DNA from: Gammaproteobacteria bacterium
GTDB lineage: Bacteria > Pseudomonadota > Gammaproteobacteria > Steroidobacterales > Steroidobacteraceae
Reading direction: 5' to 3'
Assembly: GCA_005877705.1 (NCBI GenBank)
Contig: VBNY01000340.1
Coordinates: 2,741-7,894, forward strand
Length of the DNA: 5,154 nucleotides
The notes under the pieces were generated by a model that made no database searches, was not told where the DNA came from, and saw only the letters and a list, made by a program, of their open reading frames with translations. Below are positions 1-5,118 of this stretch, one piece after another (positions within the stretch are counted from its first letter, which is position 1; every line of letters begins with the position of its first letter). Position numbers and translations under genes: made by a program.

Positions 1-410
1 CGCTTCTTCGGCCACGGGTCCGGAAAGAGAATGAGGACTTCAGCGAGCGATTGCGGCTCGACCTGTCGCTCCAGGACCTCGACCGCATCGTGGCAGATGA
101 TGCGGACATTGGTGAGCCGCCGTGCCTCGACCGCGAGCAGCAGCCGTCCGACGCCGGGACGGTGCACGTCGATTCCCAGATAGTCCCGCTCGGGATGAGC
201 CGACGCCAGCGCCGCGAGATGCTCGCCGTTGCCGAAGCCGATCTCGACCGTTCGCGGTGCGTGGCGGCCGAACGCGGTGTCGAAGTCCAACGTGCGCGAG
301 TCGAACTCCAAGCCGTACCTCGGCCACAGCAGCTGCAGTGCGCGCTGTTGGGCCTCGGTAATTCGCCCGCTGCGGGTTACAAATGAGCGGATCGAGCGTG
401 GATGTTCCAT
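1..410 (-). CDS. trmB: tRNA (guanine-N7-)-methyltransferase TrmB, 5' part (cut by window edge)
   Basis: TrmB transfers a methyl group from S-adenosylmethionine to N7 of G46 in the variable loop of tRNAs, in the cytoplasm. The 136 visible residues carry the family signatures in order: an N-terminal SFVTRSGRITEAQQRAL block (residues 9-25), WPRYGLEF (29-36), the SAM-binding VEIGFGNGEHL loop (55-65), GIDVHRPGVGRLL (79-91) and the FPDPWPKK motif (129-136), which runs into the left edge. Family members are usually about 220-240 residues, so roughly 90-100 C-terminal residues lie outside. The ATG at 410-408 is the only possible start in this frame, because a TGA lies six codons upstream. No good Shine-Dalgarno sequence precedes it, which fits translation following the rhodanese gene 42 bases upstream. 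All visible motifs look intact. Confidence 0.95.
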   Translation of the reverse strand, partial: MEHPRSIRSFVTRSGRITEAQQRALQLLWPRYGLEFDSRTLDFDTAFGRHAPRTVEIGFGNGEHLAALASAHPERDYLGIDVHRPGVGRLLLAVEARRLTNVRIICHDAVEVLERQVEPQSLAEVLILFPDPWPKK

Positions 411-452
411 CGGGGCACACGGATTTCACGTCTGCTCGGCCGCGCCGGTGGG

Positions 453-809
453 CTAGACCGCTCGTCCCGTGCGCGGATCGATGCGAACGACGGGCAGCCC
501 GTCTGCCTTCCATTGAGTGATGCCACCTGCCATGTGGGCGGCAGGCTGGCCGAGAGCGATGCGCTGGCGGGCGGCGGTGAGCGAGCGACCCCCGGCGGCG
601 CAGTGGAATACCACCTGCCGTGGCTGATCGGGCGGCAGCTGAGCAGGGTCAAACGTCGACAGCGGGTATAGCAGAGCTCCTGGAATCCGCTCGGAGGCAT
701 ACTCGAGCGGCTCCCGCACGTCGATCAACAGAATCCGCGCGGCATCGAGCAGGGCCTTGACTTCCTGCGGCTCGAATTCGATGACCTCGTCGGGTGTCGT
801 GCGACTCAT
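453..809 (-). CDS. Single-domain rhodanese (sulfurtransferase) family protein
   Basis: This is a small cytoplasmic rhodanese-like protein, which would carry sulfane sulfur as a cysteine persulfide. From the ATG at 809 it has 118 residues and is nearly all one rhodanese domain: LLIDVREPLEYASERIPGA (27-45) is the CH2A-type start, HCAAGGRS (69-76) is the active-site loop with Cys70 as the likely catalytic residue, and MAGGITQWKADGLPV (93-107) is the typical domain end. In-frame ATGs also exist at 818 and 863. The residues they add are not part of the domain and none has a convincing Shine-Dalgarno sequence, so the start is uncertain by 3 or 18 residues. It lies 42 bases upstream of trmB on the same strand and is probably co-transcribed with it. 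The sulfur donor and acceptor are unknown. No signal peptide is visible from the chosen start. Confidence 0.9.
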   Translation of the reverse strand: MSRTTPDEVIEFEPQEVKALLDAARILLIDVREPLEYASERIPGALLYPLSTFDPAQLPPDQPRQVVFHCAAGGRSLTAARQRIALGQPAAHMAGGITQWKADGLPVVRIDPRTGRAV

Positions 810-984
810 GCTCGGCATTCTAAAGCACCCCGCGAAATCGAGCGCGACACGCGAGGCGGGCAAGGCCCATTTAACAAGAGGCTCGATTTCGTGGGGACCC
901 CGCTAGCGGTTCGAAACCGGGAGCGGACGATCCGGCGCGCCCCCACCACGCCTCGTCGATGCGCCAGGGAGCGATTCCCCGACC

Positions 985-997
985 CTATGGTATAAGG
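985..997 (+). promoter_or_regulatory. Possible -10 region of the S10 peptidase promoter
   Basis: The stretch CTATGGTATAAGG is a locally AT-rich island in a GC-rich gap. It contains TATGGT and TATAAG, both possible -10 hexamers, about 30-40 bases before the peptidase ATG. I see no recognisable -35 hexamer at the right distance, so this is only a weak candidate. The rest of the 810-1029 divergent gap holds three small dyads (893-919) and no gene. Confidence 0.25.
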
Positions 998-1029
998 CCA
1001 CGCTTTATCGAGTCACGTGGAGTACCGCA

Positions 1030-2546
1030 ATGACGAAAACGGCGCTGGCAGTCGGCATCCTTGCTCTGACGGGTCTTGGTGGCGCGGCGCGGGCCGATGA
1101 GCAGCCCGGCGGGCAGGCGGGCTCGCTGGCGCAGGCCTGCCAGTTCGACGTCAAGGGTGACAGGAAAGACGAGTGGAAGCGCGCGCCGAAAGCGGACAGC
1201 TCCGTCACCTCGCATCGGTTGACTGCCGGCGGCAAGTCGATCGACTACACGGCCACGGCCGGCACACTCGTCATCCGCGACGACGACGACAAGCCGATCG
1301 CCAACATGGGCTACATCGCCTACACCAGGCGGGACGTGAAGGAGGCGGCCGCAAGACCGCTCATGTTCGCATTCAACGGCGGCCCAGGCTCATCGTCCTT
1401 GTGGCTGCACATGGGCGTGCTTGGTCCGCGGCGGGTGGTCGTCTCCGATCCCGATCCCACGCCGCCCGCGCCCTATCACACCGTAGACAACGAGTTCGGC
1501 GTGCTCGACAAGAGCGATCTCGTCATGATCGATCCGGTGAGCACCGGAATCAGTCGCGCCGTGTGCGATCACCGCGACGAGGAGTTCTGGGCCGTCGATC
1601 CGGACATCGATTCGATCAGCCGCTTCATTGCGCAGTATGTCAGCGACAACAACCGCTGGACCTCGCCCAAGTATCTGCTGGGCGAGAGCTACGGCACGAC
1701 GCGCGGGGCGGCCATCGTCAACTATCTGCGAGCCCGGCGCTCGCTGGTGTTCAACGGCCTGATCCTCGTGTCGGTGGCGACCGACATCGAGGCGATCTTC
1801 GCGCAGCTGCCCGGCAACGACCGGCCGTATGCCGTGTATCTGCCCGGCTATGCGGCCGTGGCCTGGTATCACCACGTGCTGCCGAGCCAGCCGCCCGCGC
1901 TCGAGCCGTTCCTCGATGAGGTGCGCCGCTTTGCCGTGGGGCCGTTCACCGCCGCGCTGCTGAAAGGCGACGCCTTGAGCGACGCGGAGCGTGATGCAGT
2001 GGCGGAGAAAACTCACGAGTACACCGGGCTTGCGGTGGATTACCTCAAGGCTGCGAATCTGCGCGTGTCGGAAAATGCGTTCACCCACGAGCTGCTCAAG
2101 CCTAAGCGCAAGACCATCGGCAGACTGGACGGGCGCTTCGCCGGTCCGACGATGGATCCGCTTACTATCACGGCGAGCTCAAATTCGGCCAGGGCCGGAC
2201 CTACCGCACCACGAACTTCGAGATCGGCGCGAAGTGGAAATGGACGCACCGCCCGATCGGCTCCGACACGGAGCAGCCGCTGGTGAACTCGGGCGTCGAT
2301 CTGGCGCAGGCGCTGGTGCAGGATGCCAACCTCCGCGTGCTGGTGTTGAACGGCTACTACGATCTGGCGACGCCGTTCTCCGCCACCGAGTATGTGATGA
2401 CGCATCTGGGCGTGCCGCCCGGAACCAGCTCGCGCATCCAGATGAAGTATTACGAGGCCGGCCACATGATGTACGTGCATCCGCCGTCACTGAAGAAGAT
2501 GAAGGGCGATCTGGACACATTCATCGATTCGACCGTGCACAAGTAA
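1030..2546 (+). pseudogene. Exported serine carboxypeptidase-like peptidase (S10 family), broken by internal out-of-frame deletion
   Basis: The intact family would be an exported serine carboxypeptidase-like hydrolase. Residues 1-22 look like a cleavable Sec signal (cleavage after ARA, before DEQ). The first reading frame has the oxyanion-loop motif FNGGPGSSS (115-123) and the nucleophile motif LLGESYGTTRG (216-226), with Ser220 as catalytic serine. Homology stops at GRFAGPTMDP (residue 377, base 2160). The family sequence resumes one frame over at base 2163 with YYHGELKFG. It continues through NGYYDLATPF (catalytic Asp at 2361-2363) and YYEAGHMMYVH (catalytic His at 2463-2465) to the TAA at 2544-2546. 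Read straight through, the first frame instead gives about 41 unrelated residues and stops at 2286, so the 418-residue product lacks Asp and His. As I recall the family, some 20-30 residues normally lie between MDP and the ELKFG segment, so this looks like a deletion of non-triplet length rather than a one-base error. GGAG at 1019-1022, 7 bases before the ATG, is a good Shine-Dalgarno. The rest of the sequence is well conserved, so the break is recent or an assembly artefact. Confidence 0.85.
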
Positions 2547-2549
2547 TGC

Positions 2550-2885
2550 ATGACCACGCAGGATGTCATCTCCGCGGTTACGGCGCTGTTCATTGTTGGA
2601 ATGATCTGGCTGCGCACTCGCATGCAATACACGCAGCGACTGCGCGGCCGGTTGCAGCTCGAGCGCGCCGGCCGGGTCTACTTCGCCGTAGCTGCCGGCC
2701 TGCTCGTGTTAGGGTGGCTGACGGCGCCGGCGGTGGGTCGTCTCGTGTGGCCCGCCCTCAGCGTGACGCCCACGTTTCCGCGGGTGGTATGGTTCCTGGC
2801 GACCTATTACGTCTTCATCATCATTCACCGCCTTCTGAAGACGAACGGCGTCGCGGTCTTCAGAAGCGCGGACTCCGGGTCCTGA
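2550..2885 (+). CDS. Small three-helix inner-membrane protein, unknown function
   Basis: I do not recognise this 111-residue protein. It has three likely transmembrane helices: about residues 5-21 (VISAVTALFIVGMIWL), 43-67 (YFAVAAGLLVLGWLTAPAVG) and 77-95 (VVWFLATYYVFIIIHRLL). A strongly basic segment with many Arg (22-42) lies between helices 1 and 2, which by the positive-inside rule puts that loop in the cytoplasm and the N-terminus outside. No enzymatic motif is visible. The ATG lies 3 bases after the TAA of the S10 peptidase gene, so translation is probably coupled, and no strong Shine-Dalgarno is present. An ATG overlapping that TAA (2546-2548) is in another frame and was not used. The last 20 or so codons contain an 11-bp perfect inverted repeat. 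It is likely a real gene because of the hydrophobic pattern and operon position, but it is not supported by any family match. Confidence 0.7.
   Translation: MTTQDVISAVTALFIVGMIWLRTRMQYTQRLRGRLQLERAGRVYFAVAAGLLVLGWLTAPAVGRLVWPALSVTPTFPRVVWFLATYYVFIIIHRLLKTNGVAVFRSADSGS
2832..2866. repeat. 11-bp perfect inverted repeat inside the 3' end of the membrane-protein gene
   Basis: CTTCTGAAGAC (2832-2842) and GTCTTCAGAAG (2856-2866) are perfect reverse complements separated by 13 bases. Each arm is itself nearly palindromic (CTTC, one base, GAAG), so the element can also be read as two CTTCNGAAG boxes 26 bases apart. It sits in coding sequence, about 20 bases before the stop codon. No T-run follows, so it is not a standard intrinsic terminator. 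It could be an mRNA 3'-end stabilising hairpin or a protein-binding site. Confidence 0.7.
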
Positions 2886-2907
2886 AGCACGATCGAGCCG
2901 GCCAAGC

Positions 2908-2943
2908 CTGGGCTGCAGCTGCGGATGCGGCAGACCAGCCCAG
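2908..2943. terminator. GC-rich stem-loop between convergent genes, possible bidirectional terminator
   Basis: CTGGGCTG (2908-2915) and CAGCCCAG (2936-2943) form a perfect 8-bp stem. A second short stem, CTGC/GCAG (2919-2922 with 2930-2933), can form inside the loop. It lies in the 78-base gap between the plus-strand membrane-protein gene (stop at 2885) and the minus-strand pqqD (stop at 2964), where a shared terminator is expected. Neither side has a clear U-tract, so termination is inferred from position and structure only. Confidence 0.4.
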
Positions 2944-2963
2944 CCGCCTCAAGCAATGGACGC

Positions 2964-3242
2964 TTAGCCCTCAACGATCCAACCACGCCGGCGCGCCGCG
3001 TCGAGGAACGCCCGCACGTCGTCGGCGAGGCGGTCATCCTTTGCGCGCACGATGCGTGCGACGATCTCCTCGCGCGTTTGCGTGCCATCACAAAGCGCGA
3101 GGATGGCTGCCGCACTTTCATTGAGCTGCACGGAGCCGGTCGGGGATATCAGGAGATGACCGCTCCCCGCGGGGTCTCTTTGAAGGTGATGTCCTGCTGC
3201 GAGCCGGACTGTGCGCCGGCGGGACCGCGTCTTGTCCTTCAT
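2964..3242 (-). CDS. pqqD: PQQ biosynthesis peptide chaperone PqqD
   Basis: PqqD is a small cytoplasmic carrier of the winged-helix RiPP recognition type. It binds the precursor peptide PqqA and presents it to the radical-SAM enzyme PqqE in pyrroloquinoline quinone synthesis. This 92-residue protein has the family length and pattern: RLAAGHHLQRDPAGSGHLL (13-31), SPTGSVQLNESAAAILALCDG (33-53, matching the PEG..LNETAAAILEL.DG block of known PqqD), TREEIVARI (56-64) and DDVRAFLDAARRRGWI (74-89). The ATG at 3242 was chosen because GGAG lies 7 bases upstream (3253-3250) and the conserved domain begins about 12 residues later; an ATG 29 codons further up adds only non-family residues. It lies 176 bases downstream of the sigma-54 activator on the same strand. 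No pqqA, pqqB, pqqC or pqqE is visible beside it, so it is either an orphan or part of a dispersed pathway. It could instead serve another RiPP maturase, but the sequence resembles true PqqD. Confidence 0.9.
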   Translation of the reverse strand: MKDKTRSRRRTVRLAAGHHLQRDPAGSGHLLISPTGSVQLNESAAAILALCDGTQTREEIVARIVRAKDDRLADDVRAFLDAARRRGWIVEG

Positions 3243-3249
3243 GCCCTGG

Positions 3250-3253
3250 CTCC
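3250..3253 (-). promoter_or_regulatory. Shine-Dalgarno site that decides the pqqD start
   Basis: GGAG on the minus strand lies 7 bases before the ATG at 3242 and is followed by a second purine run (AGGG). It supports the short 92-residue form over the 29-codon-longer reading from 3329. Confidence 0.7.
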
Positions 3254-3299
3254 GGTGCCCCCGCAACACCGCGAGCGCACACGGTGGAATCCGCAACAC

Positions 3300-3315
3300 G
3301 GCACTCGCGTGCCAA
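3300..3315 (-). promoter_or_regulatory. Dyad with a perfect sigma-54 -24 box upstream of pqqD
   Basis: On the minus strand the sequence reads TTGGCACG CGAG TGCC. The first eight bases match the sigma-54 -24 consensus exactly. The -12 part should be TTGC but reads TGCC, so the essential GC dinucleotide is spoiled. The same bases form an inverted repeat GGCAC-N4-GTGCC (3300-3313). It lies 58 bases before the pqqD ATG. It could be a weak or decayed sigma-54 promoter or an operator; I see no other promoter in the 3243-3418 gap. Confidence 0.3.
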
Positions 3316-3340
3316 CAGCGGCTGTGCAAGCGCCGGGCCA

Positions 3341-3380
3341 GAGCGTTCGGCGCTCGCTTGATAGGCGCCTCGGGAGCGCC
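3341..3380. repeat. Two adjacent hairpins in the activator-pqqD gap
   Basis: GAGCG-TTCGG-CGCTC (3341-3355) forms a 5-bp stem that can be extended by CAAGC (3328-3332) pairing with GCTTG (3356-3360) across a one-sided bulge. GGCGC-CTCGGGA-GCGCC (3364-3380) forms a second stem. They lie 40-90 bases after the activator stop on the minus strand. With no T-run they are not clear terminators, but they could attenuate read-through into pqqD or mark an mRNA processing point. Confidence 0.4.
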
Positions 3381-3418
3381 GACGTAAGAGGGGGTCGGTA
3401 GCTAAGGTCGTGTGACGA

Positions 3419-4720
3419 TCAGGAGCCGTGCGCGAGCGGAATACCGTGACGCTTCATTCGTCGGTACAGAGTGTTGCGGCTCATGCCGAGTTGCGCGGCC
3501 ACGCGCGTCATATTGCCGTGACAGTCCTGAATCACCCGCACCAGAGCTGCTCGCTCGGCGGCCTGCAGTGGATTTCCAGCCGCGGGCCCCGGCCCGGTCG
3601 CCGCGGCGCCGGCTTGCTGCCAGGCAGAGGTGCCGTCCTCGAATGAATGCGCCTCGCGGATCTCCCGCGGCAAGTCGATCCTGCGGACCACGCCGCCCTC
3701 GCAGATCGCGAGCGCTGTGCGGATCACGTTGCGCAGCTCGCGGATGTTGCCTGGCCACTGATACGCCAACAGGTGCTGCAGAGCATCCCGCTCGATTGCC
3801 GCGGGCCTGCCGTTGCCGGTCTCGGCCGCCAGCGCATGGTGGATGACGCGCTCGCGGTCCGCCCGATCGCGCAGCGCCGGCAGCTCGAGCGTGATGCCGT
3901 TCAGGCGATAATACAGGTCCTCACGGAACAGGCCGCGCGTGATCATCTCGCGCAGGTTGCGGTGCGAAGCGGCGAGCGCGTGCAGATCCACCTTGATGGC
4001 CGTCTCGCTGCCCAGAGGCACGATCTCCTGCTCTTCCAACACGCGCAGCAGGCGCGTCTGCAGCGCGAGCGGCATGTCGCCGATCTCATCCAGAAACAGC
4101 GTACCGCCCGAGGATTGCAGAATCTTCCCGCGCATGCCTTCCCGGCGCGCTCCAGTGAATGCGCCGGGTTTGTAACCGAACAGCTCGCTCTCGATGAGCG
4201 TTTCGGGAATGGCCGCGCAGTTGACGGCAACGAACGGCTCACTCGCCCGCCTGCTCACCATATGCATGGCGTGCGCGAAGGCTTCCTTGCCCGAGCCCGT
4301 CGGTCCCTGGATCAGCACCGACACGTTGGAATCGGCGATCCGATAGGCGCTGCGCACGTTGCGCAGCATCTGTGGATCCTCGCCGGCGAGATCCTCCAGC
4401 GTCAAACTCTCCCCGGCGGGCTTTACCGACACATCCACAACGAGGGGTGCGGTATCGCCGTCGCTCGCGGCAGCGCGCGCGACCGTGGGGCTTGCCGGCT
4501 GGATGCGGAATGCTCCCTTCAAGAGCGGATCCGATTTCTCGCAGAGCACCGCGCCGCTCGCATCGATCAGCAGCAGCGTGCAGCCGGAGCCGCGCAGCCG
4601 CTCGTAGAGACGTTCCAACTCCGTGGCTGCGACCGCCAGCGGGGCGGCGCTCAGATCGACTTCGCCAGGAACCGCAGGCATGTGCTCCTCGGAATGCCAG
4701 CTGCGCGTTGCGTTTGCCAT
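3419..4720 (-). CDS. Sigma-54-dependent transcriptional activator, AcoR-type, lacking most of the GAF sensor domain
   Basis: This 433-residue protein is a bacterial enhancer-binding protein that would use ATP to open promoters bound by sigma-54 RNA polymerase. The AAA+ domain (about 107-345) is complete: Walker A GPTGSGKE (139-146), the sigma-54-contacting GAFTGA loop (186-191), Walker B GGTLFLDEIGDM (205-216), the arginine-finger region FREDLYYRL (265-273) and the sensor II motif WPGNIRELRN (322-331). A Fis-type helix-turn-helix is at 403-426 (NMTRVAAQLGMSRNTLYRRM). A linker rich in Ala, Gly and Pro (360-385) separates them. AcoR relatives are usually about 600-670 residues with some 300 residues, including a GAF domain, before the ATPase. 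Here only about 105 are present. Residues 33-60 (TELERLYERLRGSG, then a VLLxDADG-like strand) resemble the AcoR region at the GAF start, and the sequence then jumps to the pre-ATPase segment. The start at 4720 has AGAGG 5 bases upstream; the frame stays open to 4897, but the extra residues are low-complexity and unrelated. It probably activates the divergent gene at 5119. Its inducer, if any, is unknown. Confidence 0.92.
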   Translation of the reverse strand: MANATRSWHSEEHMPAVPGEVDLSAAPLAVAATELERLYERLRGSGCTLLLIDASGAVLCEKSDPLLKGAFRIQPASPTVARAAASDGDTAPLVVDVSVKPAGESLTLEDLAGEDPQMLRNVRSAYRIADSNVSVLIQGPTGSGKEAFAHAMHMVSRRASEPFVAVNCAAIPETLIESELFGYKPGAFTGARREGMRGKILQSSGGTLFLDEIGDMPLALQTRLLRVLEEQEIVPLGSETAIKVDLHALAASHRNLREMITRGLFREDLYYRLNGITLELPALRDRADRERVIHHALAAETGNGRPAAIERDALQHLLAYQWPGNIRELRNVIRTALAICEGGVVRRIDLPREIREAHSFEDGTSAWQQAGAAATGPGPAAGNPLQAAERAALVRVIQDCHGNMTRVAAQLGMSRNTLYRRMKRHGIPLAHGS

Positions 4721-4725
4721 ACGAA

Positions 4726-4731
4726 CCTCTC
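4726..4731 (-). promoter_or_regulatory. Shine-Dalgarno site that decides the activator start
   Basis: GAGAGG on the minus strand ends 5 bases before the ATG at 4720. No comparable site precedes the upstream in-frame ATGs, including the one at 4897. It supports the 433-residue form. Confidence 0.65.
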
Positions 4732-4771
4732 GCGACGATTCTGCTCGTGCTCCACAACTGCCACGCTCGTC

Positions 4772-4788
4772 GCGTGACACTGTCACGC
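4772..4788. promoter_or_regulatory. 17-bp perfect dyad, candidate operator or enhancer site
   Basis: GCGTGACA-C-TGTCACGC is a perfect 8-bp inverted repeat around a single central base. It lies 51 bases upstream of the activator ATG and about 220 bases upstream of the divergent sigma-54 promoter. This fits either autoregulation of the activator or an upstream activator-binding site for the divergent gene. The bound protein is not known. It is the strongest dyad in the 398-base gap between 4721 and 5118, which otherwise holds no gene. Confidence 0.6.
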
Positions 4789-4903
4789 TAGAGAAACACG
4801 GCGGCGAAGCGACTGCAAGCGTGAGCATGATCGCACTACCCGGGCCGCCGCCGCTTAAAAATCGGCCGCAGGCGTACCGACGGGGGGCGCGTTCCATCCG
4901 CGT

Positions 4904-4915
4904 TACAACCGTGTA
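4904..4915. promoter_or_regulatory. Weak dyad TACA-N4-TGTA, possible activator half-sites
   Basis: TACAACCGTGTA has 4-bp inverted arms and lies about 90-100 bases upstream of the -24 box, a usual distance for a sigma-54 enhancer site. The flanking GTTCCAT (4891-4897) and ATGGAAC (4932-4938) are also inverted copies of each other around it. The arms are short, so chance is a real possibility. Confidence 0.25.
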
Positions 4916-5003
4916 TCAAACGTCGGTGCAAATGGAACAGGACCGCGAGCGGCGCCGAACTGGTGTTGCGCGCGCGATACGCTTCGGAGCGGCCTCGGGC
5001 CGC

Positions 5004-5020
5004 TGGCATGGGCGTTGCAC
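5004..5020 (+). promoter_or_regulatory. Sigma-54 (-24/-12) promoter facing the gene at 5119
   Basis: CTGGCATG GGCG TTGCA matches the consensus YTGGCACG-N4-TTGCW at every position but one (T for C in the -24 block). The invariant GG (5006-5007) and GC (5018-5019) are exactly 10 bases apart. Transcription would start near 5031, giving a leader of about 88 bases before the ATG at 5119. Its place beside a divergent sigma-54 activator gene strongly supports it. A small dyad, TGCAC-CCAC-GTGCA (5017-5030), overlaps the -12 box and the start-site region. Confidence 0.8.
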
Positions 5021-5104
5021 CCACGTGCACGCCGTCGTCGCGGATGAAGGTGGCTGCGCGTAACGCGGCGCGGACATTCGGTGAGCGCGCACCGCGTACA
5101 ACTC

Positions 5105-5110
5105 GAAGGA
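5105..5110 (+). promoter_or_regulatory. Shine-Dalgarno site of the right-edge gene
   Basis: GAAGGA lies 8 bases before the ATG at 5119 and favours that start. Another ATG in the same frame at 5044 has no such site and would add 25 residues rich in Arg and Ala. Confidence 0.65.
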
Positions 5111-5118
5111 ACGCTCCC

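Noticed and set aside
907..919. GGTTCGAAACC, which resembles a tRNA T-arm
   Set aside because: No matching acceptor, D or anticodon arms could be found on either strand, and the T-stem cannot be extended to five pairs with a standard loop.
1390..2088. A 232-codon minus-strand open frame inside the S10 gene
   Set aside because: It is the shadow of a well-conserved peptidase coding region and has no convincing start signal or domain.
2158..2165. Programmed ribosomal frameshifting to join the two halves of the S10 gene
   Set aside because: There is no slippery sequence or nearby strong stem-loop, and family residues appear to be missing at the join, which frameshifting would not explain.
1991..3124. 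A 377-codon plus-strand open frame spanning the peptidase break, the membrane-protein gene and part of pqqD
   Set aside because: It crosses three better-supported genes in another frame or strand, its product is Arg/Ala-rich with no recognisable domain, and long open shadow frames are expected at this GC content.
3243..3418. A possible pqqA peptide gene upstream of pqqD
   Set aside because: On the minus strand this gap contains no ATG-started short frame with a Glu-x3-Tyr motif, so there is no support for pqqA here.
3647..4777. A 376-codon plus-strand open frame antisense to the sigma-54 activator
   Set aside because: The opposite strand encodes a clear AAA+ activator with every motif in place; the antisense product is His/Gln/Arg-rich and unlike any family.
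4721..4897. An N-terminal extension of the activator from the ATG at 4897
   Set aside because: The added 59 residues do not resemble the AcoR family, no Shine-Dalgarno precedes the ATG at 4897, and a good one lies before the ATG at 4720. The region also contains the 17-bp dyad, as expected of regulatory DNA.
4961..4976. A second sigma-54-like site, TGG-N10-GC, before the main one
   Set aside because: It has the right spacing of GG and GC, but the bases between do not match the -24 and -12 blocks (TGGTGTT instead of TGGCACG).
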